Assembly: GCF_030268225.1 (NCBI RefSeq)
Contig: NZ_BSQG01000003.1
Coordinates: 158,991-222,990 of the forward strand
DNA from: Nocardiopsis ansamitocini
Lineage (GTDB): Bacteria > Actinomycetota > Actinomycetes > Streptosporangiales > Streptosporangiaceae
DNA length: 64,000 nt
Direction of reading: 5' to 3'
Shown: positions 34,922 to 43,030 of the stretch, one piece after another
Layout of the letters: each line of letters starts with the position of its first letter
Position numbering within the stretch: position 1 is the stretch's first letter
The notes under the pieces: model-generated
Told to the model about the DNA's origin: nothing
The model's database searches: none
What the model saw: the letters and a program-made list of their open reading frames with translations, nothing else
Position numbers and translations under genes: made by a program

Positions 34922-35869
34922 TCAGGAACTGCGGTGCTGACCGGAATCGACCGGTTCGGACTCCACCGCCGCCGGAGCGGGCTTCTTGACCAGGTGTTCG
35001 AGCACCATGATCCCCACCACGACCACGAATCCGACGGCCATCAGGCCGAAGGTGACCGCCGCTGCCTCGGTGGGGAGGGTCAGGCCGCGGGCATCGTCCT
35101 GCCAGGGCCACAACGCGCGCAGCGAACCGGCCATGACACCGGTCATGATGACCAGTGTCATGTGCCTGCGGTTGTCCAGCAGCCATTGCAGCAGTTTCAC
35201 GAAGCAGGCCAGCCCGACGATGGCGCCCGCGGCGAAGGTGGCGATGTAGCCGAGGTCGCGCTCGTTCAGGGCGTTCATCGTCGGTCCGTACAGGCCGAAG
35301 GTCAGCAGGATGAACGACCCGGACATGCCCGGGATCACCAGGGCGCAGATCGCGACCGCCGCGGCCACCGCGACGACCAGCGGGACCGGCTCCACGTGCG
35401 CCGGCGGAACCCCGGTGAGGATGAACGCGATGACCGCGAAGAGTAGCGCGACGGCGTAGTCGTAGGAGCCCCAGCGCCGGCCGGACATGGAGTAGGGCAC
35501 CCAAAGCGAGGCCAGTACCAGGCCGAAGAACAGACCGTAGGACTCGATGGCGTAGGTCTCCACCAGCGGTGCGACGAATCGGGCGGCCAGGACCACCGCC
35601 ACGGCCATGCCGGCGAGGACGGTGAGGATCAGCGTCCAATCGGCCTGGCCGAACTCCGCCTTGGCCCGTCCCAGCCCCTGCTTGCGGGGCAGGTCCGCGA
35701 CGGCCAACCGGATTCCGCTGATCGTGTGCCCCGCGGACTTGACCAGCCCCTCGTAGACCCCGACGATCAGCGCGACGGTGCCGCCGCTGATTCCCGGGAC
35801 GACCTCGGCGGTGCCGATGAGAGCGCCGCGCACGGTGTTGAACAGATGGGTGACAGGGGAGTTCGCCAT
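34922..35869 (-). CDS. DUF368 (PopT-like) polyprenyl-phosphate translocase candidate
   Basis: 315 residues, about eight membrane segments. The two signature repeats are present: GTAEVVPGISGGTVALIVG (about 19-37) and IPGMSGSFILLTFGLYG (about 178-194). DUF368 proteins have been shown in other bacteria to help recycle undecaprenyl phosphate across the membrane (PopT), alongside DedA-family UptA. That function is plausible here but inferred. The C-terminal tail is hydrophilic. It lies upstream of thiD on the same strand. Confidence 0.85.
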   Translation of the reverse strand: MANSPVTHLFNTVRGALIGTAEVVPGISGGTVALIVGVYEGLVKSAGHTISGIRLAVADLPRKQGLGRAKAEFGQADWTLILTVLAGMAVAVVLAARFVAPLVETYAIESYGLFFGLVLASLWVPYSMSGRRWGSYDYAVALLFAVIAFILTGVPPAHVEPVPLVVAVAAAVAICALVIPGMSGSFILLTFGLYGPTMNALNERDLGYIATFAAGAIVGLACFVKLLQWLLDNRRHMTLVIMTGVMAGSLRALWPWQDDARGLTLPTEAAAVTFGLMAVGFVVVVGIMVLEHLVKKPAPAAVESEPVDSGQHRSS

Positions 35870-36021
35870 AGTCTGCGTTTCGTGTGGGGGTCGTGGAGCG
35901 TCGCGGTCGCACGCGGCGGGTGAGCCGGGGCCGGGTCCGCGTGGCCCGCGCGGTCCCCAAGTCTAGGGCCGATCGTCATGGGCCCAGTGGCCGCGCGCCC
36001 GCGGCCGGTGTGCCGGGCGGG

Positions 36022-37692
36022 TCAGCGCTGTTCGGAGACCGGCGACGGACCGCGCGCCACGCGCGCCGCCCAGCGGTAGTCCTGCTTTCCCACGGCCGTT
36101 CGCTTGACCTCGGAGACCACGTGGATGCGGCGCGGTACCTTGAACCCCGCCAGCCGGGTGCGGCAGTAGTCGCGCAGTTGGTCGTCGGTGGGCCGCTGCT
36201 CCGATACGAGCGAGACCACGGCGGTGACCCGTTGGCCCAGTCGCTCGTCGGGGGCGGAGACCACGATGGAGTCGCTGATGTCGGGATGCGATTTCAGCAC
36301 CGACTCGACTTCCTCCGGGTAGACCTTCTCGCCGCCCGTGTTGATGACCGCGGATCCGCGGCCCAGCAGCTCGATGGATCCGTCGGTGGCGATCGTGCCG
36401 AAGTCGCCCGACATCGCCCAGCGCCGACCCTGCTCGTCGACCGGGAAGGTCGCGGCCGTCTTGACGGGGTCGTTGTAGTAGCCCATCGGGATGCGTCCGG
36501 TGCGCGCGATCCGGCCGACCTGTTCGGACCCCGGAGGCAGCGGGCGCAGCCGGTCGTCCAGCACGCAGACGCTCGCTCCCATCGCGAAGCGCCGGGCCCC
36601 GCTGGTCGACCCCTTCGCCGAGCCGGCGACCGAGGCGCCGCACACCCCTGTCTCGGACCCCCCGTAGCTGTCGTTGAGGGTGATCGAGGAGCGCCAGAGC
36701 CGCCACATCTCGCGCACCGCCGGCGTCAGGGGAGTGCCGCCCGAGTTGACCGCCGAGAGCCGCGGGCAGTGCTCGGGGTCGGACAGGAGCGCGTGGGCGA
36801 GGGGGCGGGCCATGGCGTCGCCGACGCACTGCACGATCTCCACGTCCTCACGGTCCGCCAGGTCCACCACCCGGCCGGGATGGAAGGTGCGGTCGGTGTT
36901 GAGCACCACGGTGGAACCCTTGAACAACATGCTCAGCGCGTTCCACTGGCCTGCGGCGTGCATCAGCGGACCCAGGACCAGCATGCGTCGCGCAGAGCAC
37001 TCCGCCGCGCGTGCCCCCACCTCGGCGCTTCCGGTGGACCGGGGCCGGTCGGGGCTTCGCCGCTCCAGCGCGACCCGGAAGATGTCCTCGTGGCGCCACA
37101 TCACGCCCTTGGGGTAGCCCGTGGTGCCGCCGGTGTAGAGCATGTAAAGATCGTCGCCGCAGGTGGGGGGAAGGGCCGCGGTCGATTCGGCTGCCGCCTC
37201 CACCGCCTGCTCGTAGTCCGCGCCGGGCAGTGCGGCCGGGCCCGAGCCGTCGTCGAGCAGGAGGACGTGGCGCAGCAGGGGGAGGCGTCCGCGTACCGCG
37301 GCCACCGGTGCGGTCAGGGAGTTCTCGGCGATCAGCGCCACCACGTCGGCGTCGTCGAGCACGTAGTGCAGTTCCGCGGCCACGTAGCGGTAGTTGACGT
37401 TGACCGGGACCGCGCCCGCACGCCAGACCCCGAAGACGGCTTCCAGCCACTCGGCCCGGTTGAAGGAGAGGATCGCGACATGCTCGCCAGGGGTGATGCC
37501 CGCGTCGACCAGGTGGCGGGCCACCCGCGTGGCGCGTGCGTCGAGGGAGGCGTAGGACAGTCGGTGCTCACCGGCGACGACGGCCAACCGGTCCGGCACG
37601 GCGGCGGCCACCGAGCTGAGCAGACCGGGCAGCGAGAAGTCCGCCCCCGTGGAGTCGGTGGCGGTGCTGTCAAGACATCGCGGTTCCGTCAT
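36022..37692 (-). CDS. Acyl-CoA synthetase (FadD-like)
   Basis: 556 residues. AMP-forming ANL enzyme: P-loop-like MLYTGGTTGYPKGVMWRHED (about 179-198), the acyl-binding SYGGSETG motif (about 336-343), hinge-region GDFGTIATDGSIELLGR (about 419-435), and the C-terminal catalytic Lys in RTAVGKQDYRW (about 537-547). It activates a fatty, steroid or aromatic acid as CoA thioester via an adenylate. It resembles FadD3/FadD17-type enzymes in general layout; substrate unknown. Single gene, with a 515-bp non-coding region upstream. Confidence 0.87.
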   Translation of the reverse strand: MTEPRCLDSTATDSTGADFSLPGLLSSVAAAVPDRLAVVAGEHRLSYASLDARATRVARHLVDAGITPGEHVAILSFNRAEWLEAVFGVWRAGAVPVNVNYRYVAAELHYVLDDADVVALIAENSLTAPVAAVRGRLPLLRHVLLLDDGSGPAALPGADYEQAVEAAAESTAALPPTCGDDLYMLYTGGTTGYPKGVMWRHEDIFRVALERRSPDRPRSTGSAEVGARAAECSARRMLVLGPLMHAAGQWNALSMLFKGSTVVLNTDRTFHPGRVVDLADREDVEIVQCVGDAMARPLAHALLSDPEHCPRLSAVNSGGTPLTPAVREMWRLWRSSITLNDSYGGSETGVCGASVAGSAKGSTSGARRFAMGASVCVLDDRLRPLPPGSEQVGRIARTGRIPMGYYNDPVKTAATFPVDEQGRRWAMSGDFGTIATDGSIELLGRGSAVINTGGEKVYPEEVESVLKSHPDISDSIVVSAPDERLGQRVTAVVSLVSEQRPTDDQLRDYCRTRLAGFKVPRRIHVVSEVKRTAVGKQDYRWAARVARGPSPVSEQR

Positions 37693-38207
37693 GAAGCGCC
37701 CCTTGATCGCGGTCTTACCCTCGCGTGGGTATGAGGACCGATCCTGCAGGTATGGGCCACGTCACTCGCAGGCGGGGGTCGGTATCGCCAAAAGCCCTTC
37801 CCGGTGAACAAAAGCCCAGCTCAGAGAGTTTTAACCTGCCGGAAACATTGGGTGGCGGTCAAGGATCGGGAGTGGTGTCGGGCCGACATGTGTCCGAGCT
37901 CACCGAAAGGGCAAGGGGACGGTTGCCCTGCCCGTCCCCTTCGTGCCTGGTGCGACCCGTGGCCGGATCGGGCGGTGCGCTCGATCACCGTGGACCGAGA
38001 GCGGCACCACCGTGCCGATCTCCCGCACATCCGACCTTTCGGCGCAAGGGCGTGAACCGCCAACCCGCCCGGCCCCACTTGGGCACCGCGCCTCCCTTGT
38101 ATCCCGGTCGGCCCGTCTGTTCCACTTCTTGAGGTCACCTGCTTTGTGCGTTATCCGAGCGGGTATCCAAAGATCGAACAACGGTCAATGGCGATCGGAG
38201 CAACTGG
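37693..38207. other. Long divergent intergenic region
   Basis: 515 bp between acyl-CoA synthetase (minus) and rocD (plus). It contains a perfect hairpin AAGGGGACGG-TTGCCCTGC-CCGTCCCCTT at 37913-37941. Open frames here have no family signal or convincing codon bias. Confidence 0.55.
37913..37941. other. Isolated hairpin in the rocD upstream region
   Basis: 10-bp perfect stem with a 9-nt loop. It is 250 bp from either gene start, so it does not end a known transcript; it may mark an unannotated small RNA or a leader structure. Confidence 0.5.
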
Positions 38208-39485
38208 ATGAGCAATACGCGCAGTCTGGGATCCGACACGGTGCACAGCGGCGATCCCGCGAAGCCCGTCGTCTCCACCACCCGTCACATCGAACTGGCC
38301 GGAACGCATTCGGCCCACAACTACAACCCCCTGCCGGTCGTCATCGCCGAAGGGGAGGGGGCCTGGGTGACCGACGTCGAGGGCCGTCGCCTCCTGGACT
38401 GCCTGGCCGGGTACTCGGCGATGAACTTCGGCCACCACAACCCCGAACTGCTGGCCGCGGCCCACCGCCAGCTCGACCGGGTCACGCTCACCAGCCGCGC
38501 CTTCTACAACGACCAGTTCGCGCCCTTCGTCACCGCTCTGTCCGGGCTGGTCGGCAAGGAGCAGGTCCTTCCGATGAACACCGGCGCCGAAGCGGTCGAG
38601 ACCGGCATCAAGGTCGCGCGGAAATGGGGCTACCAGGTCAAGGGAATCCCCGCCGACCAGGCGACCATCGTGGTCGCCGGCGGCAACTTCCACGGCCGCA
38701 CCACCACGGTCATCTCCTTCTCCGACGACCCCGAGGCCTACGGCGGCTTCGGCCCCTACACCCCCGGTTTCCGGGTCGTGCCCTACGGGGACGCGGACGC
38801 CGTCGCGGCCGCGATCGACGCCACCACCGCTGCGGTACTGATCGAACCGGTCCAGGGCGAAGCCGGGGTCATCGTGCCCCCGCAGAGCTACCTGCCGCGC
38901 GTGCGCGAGATCTGCGACCGCGAGAACGTCCTCTTCATCGCCGACGAGGTGCAGTCGGGGCTGGGGCGTACCGGAACCGTCCGGGCCTGTGAGCACACCG
39001 GCGTGGTGCCCGACCTCTACCTGTTCGGCAAGGCGCTGGGCGGCGGGATCCTCCCGGTCTCGGCGGTCGTGGCCGACGCCGATGTCCTCGACGTGATCGA
39101 GCCCGGGCAGCACGGCAGCACCTTCGGAGGAAACCCGTTGGCCTGTGCCATGGGGTCGACCGTTGTGGGCATGCTGCGGGAAGGCCCCTACCTGGACAAC
39201 GTCCACAGGCTCGCCCCTGTGCTCGACAGCCGGCTCAAGGAGTTCGTCGGCAAGGGGGTGGTCGCCGCGCGCAGTATCGGCCTGTGGGCGGGCATCGACG
39301 TGGACGAGTCGTTGGCCACCGGCCGGGAGCTGTGCGAGCGTCTGTTGAAGAGGGGGGTCCTGGTCAAGGACACCCACGGTTCGACCATCCGGCTCTCTCC
39401 GCCGTTGGTGATCACCGAGGACGACCTGAACTGGGCGCTCGACCAGGTCGGCGAGGTCCTCGCCGATTTGCGGGCCGGTCGCTGA
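38208..39485 (+). CDS. rocD: Ornithine-oxo-acid transaminase
   Basis: 425 residues, class III aminotransferase. It converts ornithine plus 2-oxoglutarate to glutamate semialdehyde. HNYNPLPVVIAEGEGAWVTD (about 37-56) is diagnostic of ornithine aminotransferase. The PLP phosphate site MNTGAEAVETGIKVARKWGY (about 124-143), LIEPVQGEAGV, LFIADEVQSGLGRTG, and the Schiff-base Lys in LYLFGKALGGGI (about 274) are all there. The usual partner arginine-degradation genes are absent. Confidence 0.93.
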   Translation: MSNTRSLGSDTVHSGDPAKPVVSTTRHIELAGTHSAHNYNPLPVVIAEGEGAWVTDVEGRRLLDCLAGYSAMNFGHHNPELLAAAHRQLDRVTLTSRAFYNDQFAPFVTALSGLVGKEQVLPMNTGAEAVETGIKVARKWGYQVKGIPADQATIVVAGGNFHGRTTTVISFSDDPEAYGGFGPYTPGFRVVPYGDADAVAAAIDATTAAVLIEPVQGEAGVIVPPQSYLPRVREICDRENVLFIADEVQSGLGRTGTVRACEHTGVVPDLYLFGKALGGGILPVSAVVADADVLDVIEPGQHGSTFGGNPLACAMGSTVVGMLREGPYLDNVHRLAPVLDSRLKEFVGKGVVAARSIGLWAGIDVDESLATGRELCERLLKRGVLVKDTHGSTIRLSPPLVITEDDLNWALDQVGEVLADLRAGR

Positions 39486-39492
39486 TCCGGTT

Positions 39493-39521
39493 GCCGGGGT
39501 CCGCTGCTAGCGGGCCTCGGC
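39493..39521. terminator. Bidirectional hairpin between rocD and the SGNH gene
   Basis: GCCGGGGTCCGCT pairs with AGCGGGCCTCGGC (two wobble positions), 8 bp after the rocD stop and overlapping the SGNH stop codon. Confidence 0.65.
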
Positions 39522-40619
39522 GGCCAGGACGTCCTGGCTGGCGTTGCGCACGGTTTCGCGGGTCGCGTAGAAGGGGCGGTCGGGCCCCTGGGCCAACTGC
39601 GCCCCCACGAGTTCACCGACCGCGCCCTGCCCCTGGGCGTTGGGGTGGAAGGTACTGCGGTCGATGGCGACGCCCCTGCTCAGGTCGCGCAGCAGGACCC
39701 CGTTCACCCACGGCTTGTCCGCGCCGATCTCGTGGCCTTCGAGAGCGTCGTAGGCGTCCACGAACTCAACACTTCCCACCTGCCCGGAGTCGGCGATCTC
39801 GGCGTCGGCCTCGGCCACCGCCTCGCGCAGCTGCTTGTTGAACCCGAGAATGGTCTTGTTCAGCCAGCGCTGATCGCTGGGGGTCAGCGTGTAGTACATC
39901 CCGGTGGGTTCCTGGGGGAAGAGCCGCGGATACCCCACGACGACGATCCGGGCGTCGGGTGCGCGGTCGCGCACCTCCTGCACGACCCCGTCGAACGTCG
40001 CCTCGAACGTGCGCATCCGTTTGGCGACGGTGTCCTCCTGGCCGATGCACGCGCCGCTCTCCAGCAGCGGGACCCGCATCATGCAGGTTTTGAGCACCGA
40101 GGTGAAGCCCAGGTCGTTGCCGCCGATGCCGACCGTGACCAACGAGGTGTGCGGGGTGACCTCGTCCAACTGGGACTCCGCCGACTCCAGGGACTCCAGC
40201 AGCTTGTTGCCGCGTTGGCCGCTGCAGGCCAGAAAGTTGAGACTGCCCGCGAAATCGTAGGACTCGGCGAGTCGTTCGGGGTAGGCGTTGGCCGAGCGCC
40301 AGCACCCGCCCTGCACCCCGGTACCGGCGAGGTAGTCCCCCGCGCCGTCGCCCGAGGAGTAGGAGTCCCCCAACGCGTAGTAGTTGCCCCAGGTCGCGGC
40401 CTCGACCGGCCCCAGGTGCAGCCGCCAGCCGCCGCCGTCGGCGCGATCCTCGGGGTCGACCGGGACGTTGGCACACCACGTCCGGGTGACATTGCACCAC
40501 ACCTGTTGTACGGCGATCCGACTGGTCGGTACCGCCAGTGTCGCTCCGACGGCCACCACGAGCACCGCGGCGATCGTCCCCAACAGGAGTGTCCGTCTCT
40601 TGGCGGCTGGTCTGCGCAC
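39507..40619 (-). CDS. Secreted SGNH/GDSL hydrolase
   Basis: 370 residues from the GTG at 40619. A basic N-terminus and hydrophobic segment (about 8-30) serve as signal anchor. The SGNH fold carries ALGDSYSSGDGAGDY (about 81-95, catalytic Ser), VGIGGNDLGF (about 164-173) and the Asp-His pair in AIDRSTFHPNAQGQ (about 325-338). The family includes secreted esterases and lipases of Streptomyces-like bacteria acting on lipids or acetylated polymers. It has Cys pairs likely forming disulfides. Single gene. Confidence 0.88.
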   Translation of the reverse strand: MRRPAAKRRTLLLGTIAAVLVVAVGATLAVPTSRIAVQQVWCNVTRTWCANVPVDPEDRADGGGWRLHLGPVEAATWGNYYALGDSYSSGDGAGDYLAGTGVQGGCWRSANAYPERLAESYDFAGSLNFLACSGQRGNKLLESLESAESQLDEVTPHTSLVTVGIGGNDLGFTSVLKTCMMRVPLLESGACIGQEDTVAKRMRTFEATFDGVVQEVRDRAPDARIVVVGYPRLFPQEPTGMYYTLTPSDQRWLNKTILGFNKQLREAVAEADAEIADSGQVGSVEFVDAYDALEGHEIGADKPWVNGVLLRDLSRGVAIDRSTFHPNAQGQGAVGELVGAQLAQGPDRPFYATRETVRNASQDVLAAEAR

Positions 40620-40979
40620 GGCCCCGCCAACTCCCCACCACGCTTGTCAACCTGCGATTACCGGCCAAAGAGTACCCGCAGCGCCGGCTCGGGCGCTGAC
40701 GGGCGGTCCTCACCGCTTCCGAGGTTATCCGCCTCCCACCGGTGGTTGCCGGTGCGGTGCGGGCCCTGGTGGCGGCCCCGGCACGATGTGCCGCGTTGCG
40801 GCCATGACCGGATCCCACAAAGATCGGGACCGCTTCTCTGGGGGATCCGGCCTGTCCGCTTCCGGGCCAGGTCGGCAGCATTGGTCCCGTGCCCCTTCGG
40901 GAACGGACCGTTGGCCGGGGCCCACGGCGGCAGGAATACCGGCCGCGATGCGAGGACGGTGGGGAAGGTGCGCGAAGAA
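40620..40979. other. Divergent intergenic region
   Basis: 360 bp between the SGNH gene and the MocR stub. An open frame crosses it in phase with the stub but has no family features. No convincing promoter motif or hairpin found. Confidence 0.45.
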
Positions 40980-41279
40980 ATGGTGTCGGGTGCTCCGATA
41001 GCGGTTTCCTCACCGGGCGGGACCGATGCGTTGACCGGCCGGCTGAAGGGATGGTCGGCCGGCCCCGGAGCCCTCTACCGCAAGCTCGCCGCCGCACTCG
41101 CCCGGTTGGTGGAGGAGGGTTCCCTTGCGAAGGGGGAGCGGCTTCCGTCCGAGCGGGTGTTGGCCACGGCGCTCGGGATCAGTCGCACCACCGTCGTCGC
41201 CGCCTACAACGAACTGCGTGCCGCCGGGGTCCTGGACGGACGCAAGGGAAGCGGGGCCCGGGTCGACCGCCACCGGTGA
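40980..41279 (+). CDS. MocR/GntR-type HTH stub without aminotransferase domain
   Basis: About 99 residues; start uncertain (ATG 40980 or GTG 40968). Residues from about 30 match the N-terminal winged HTH of MocR/PdxR regulators: LYRKLAAALARLVEEGSL, GERLPSERVLATALGISRTT, VVAAYNELRAAGVLD and GSGARV. In full MocR proteins a 350-residue PLP-binding aminotransferase domain follows. Here a stop codon comes right after the HTH linker and convergent genes lie just beyond, with no trace of the missing domain. It could be a truncated remnant or an HTH-only DNA-binding protein. GC use remains host-like. Confidence 0.65.
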   Translation: MVSGAPIAVSSPGGTDALTGRLKGWSAGPGALYRKLAAALARLVEEGSLAKGERLPSERVLATALGISRTTVVAAYNELRAAGVLDGRKGSGARVDRHR

Positions 41280-41310
41280 GCACCCGCCACCCGGCGTCGG
41301 GCAACCTCCC

Positions 41311-41352
41311 GACGGGGTCCCGTCCCGCGCTACGGCCGGTCAGGACCCCGTC
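41311..41352. terminator. Inverted repeat between convergent genes
   Basis: GACGGGGTCC (41311-41320) and GGACCCCGTC (41343-41352) form a 10-bp stem with a 22-nt loop, ending 5 bp before the stop of the small membrane protein gene. Confidence 0.6.
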
Positions 41353-41356
41353 CCGG

Positions 41357-41614
41357 TCAGTCGGAGTCGTCGGTACCGGCCTGCGCCGGGGCGAGGTAGC
41401 CGCCGATGAACCCGAACAGGCCGAACGTGGCCGCGGCCGCGATCGTGGGAACGAAGAACAGCGCCTCGCTGCCCTCGATCCAGGCCGGCCGGGCGGCCAG
41501 CACGCCGGCCAACTGCCCCAGGACCAGGAGCGTGCCCAGGATGAAGCAGACGATGAGACTGATCTTGAACAGCAGCCTGACGCCGAGATATGCGCGGTTC
41601 GTTGTCTCGTTCAT
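41357..41614 (-). CDS. Small two-span membrane protein coupled to the permease
   Basis: 85 residues from the ATG at 41614, 2 nt after the permease stop codon. Two membrane segments: about 13-40 (LLFKISLIVCFILGTLLVLG) and about 50-73 (FFVPTIAAAATFGLFGFIGG). An acidic tail follows. By position it would be the small (DctQ-like) subunit of a TRAP-type transporter, but DctQ proteins are normally about 160 residues with four spans. It is either a reduced subunit or an unrelated accessory. Confidence 0.72.
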   Translation of the reverse strand: MNETTNRAYLGVRLLFKISLIVCFILGTLLVLGQLAGVLAARPAWIEGSEALFFVPTIAAAATFGLFGFIGGYLAPAQAGTDDSD

Positions 41615-41616
41615 TG

Positions 41617-42963
41617 TCAGACTCCGAAGATCGGGAGGACGCCCCAGCCGATGAGGCAGCCGATGAGGAAGATGGGGATCATGTAGTAGCCGATGAGCGG
41701 CATGAAGGTGCTTTCGGGGCGCGCCCCCGTGAGGCCGGCGGCGACGAAGATCGACCCCGACGCCGGAGGGGAGGCGCCTTCGGTGGAGGCGAACACCAGG
41801 ATCGCGATGACGGCGAGGAGCGGGTCGACCCCGACCCCGACCAGCGCGAGGAACGAGATCTGGCCGACGGCGGTCAGTGTCGCGGTGGAGGAGAGTGGGC
41901 CGGCCACCAGGGTGACCACGAGGCCCACGACCACCACCATGAGGTAGCGGTTGACCGGCAGGCTCGCCAGGACGCCGTTGACGTCGTCGGCAAGGCCCAG
42001 GTCTCCCAGGATCTCGCTGGCGGCGATGGCGAAGAACAGCAGCGCGCCGATGGTGGCGAACCTGGGCATGGCCCCGTCCAGCAGCGCCGACCAGCCCCGC
42101 AGCGATCCCGGCAGTCGGCGCCGGCCCGCGATCAGCGAGAATCCGATGATCATGATCGGAATCCAGGTCAGCAGTGAGATCGATCCGAGCGCGTCGCCGA
42201 TCGGGGTGGACTCGGTCAGGAAGTCCGCCAAGGGGCCGACCGTGACGAGGATCGGGATGAGCGCGCCGAGGAAGATGCACAGCGCGCCGCCGCCCTCCCT
42301 GAGCGACTGGCGCAGGGGGACGATCTCCTCGTCGGAGGCCTTCGCGATCTTGTCCTTGCGGGTGAAGTAGGTGACCAGCAGGACGCGCAGCACGACCTGG
42401 TAGGCGCCGGCGGCCAGCAGCCCCATGTAGACCCCGCCGGTCGAGACGAGACCCCCGGCGAAACCGATCATGATGACCATGGAGGCGCTCGGCGGCAGGG
42501 CCGCCCCCATCCCGCCGTTGCCGGCGAGGACGGTCGCCGCCCGGGTCGGGGTCCACCCGGTGCGCACCATCCACGGACCGGTGAAGGAGCCGCTCGACGC
42601 GGTGTTGGCGGAGTTGGACCCGGACAGGGAGCCGAAGACGGCCGATCCAGCGGTGTCGATGTAGGCGGGGCCGCCCCGGATACGCCCGAACATCGAGTTC
42701 AGGATCGCCAGGATCTTCTGGATCAGACCCGTGACGTCGATCAGGTAGGCCATGAAGACGAAGGCCAGGGCGGCGTAGAGGACGTCGTGGGTGAGGGCGT
42801 CGGTGAGTCCCCGGAGCAGGTACTGCGGTGCCTGGGCGCCGGCGAACAGGGAGGTGACGATCAGGCCGAGGAGCATCGCCTCGCCCATGTTGCGTTTGAT
42901 CACCACGTTCCACACGATGATCACGGTGATGAACGCGAGTAGGGCTATCAGTCCGGTGGGCAT
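41617..42963 (-). CDS. TRAP-like large permease subunit
   Basis: 448 residues, about 12 membrane segments. The signature loop FGSLSGSNSANTASSGSF (about 101-118) and ALPPSASMVIMIG (about 145-157) resemble the DctM/TRAP large permease; a mirrored half GPLSSTATLTAVGQ and FASTEGASPPASGSIFVAAG occurs near 340-410. It probably imports an organic acid anion with Na+ or H+. No solute-binding protein gene (DctP/TAXI) is nearby. ATG at 42963 with GAAGG upstream. It follows the dehydrogenase-RraA fusion by 67 bp on the same strand, implying the fusion enzyme acts on the imported substrate. Confidence 0.8.
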   Translation of the reverse strand: MPTGLIALLAFITVIIVWNVVIKRNMGEAMLLGLIVTSLFAGAQAPQYLLRGLTDALTHDVLYAALAFVFMAYLIDVTGLIQKILAILNSMFGRIRGGPAYIDTAGSAVFGSLSGSNSANTASSGSFTGPWMVRTGWTPTRAATVLAGNGGMGAALPPSASMVIMIGFAGGLVSTGGVYMGLLAAGAYQVVLRVLLVTYFTRKDKIAKASDEEIVPLRQSLREGGGALCIFLGALIPILVTVGPLADFLTESTPIGDALGSISLLTWIPIMIIGFSLIAGRRRLPGSLRGWSALLDGAMPRFATIGALLFFAIAASEILGDLGLADDVNGVLASLPVNRYLMVVVVGLVVTLVAGPLSSTATLTAVGQISFLALVGVGVDPLLAVIAILVFASTEGASPPASGSIFVAAGLTGARPESTFMPLIGYYMIPIFLIGCLIGWGVLPIFGV

Positions 42964-43030
42964 TGGTCGGCCTTCACGTCAGGGGTCTCGATAATCGGGG
43001 AACGGGCCGTGGAAACGGTTCCGGAGCAGG

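Noticed and set aside
34851-35960. Minus frame extending thiD upstream by about 370 codons
   Set aside because: It is out of frame with the clearly real DUF368 protein on the same strand and shows no domain.
37804-38055. 83-codon ORF in the rocD upstream gap
   Set aside because: No family signal, poor ribosome site and a hairpin inside it.
39645-40979. Plus frame leading into the MocR stub
   Set aside because: It is antisense to the SGNH hydrolase; only the last 99 codons have a recognisable domain.
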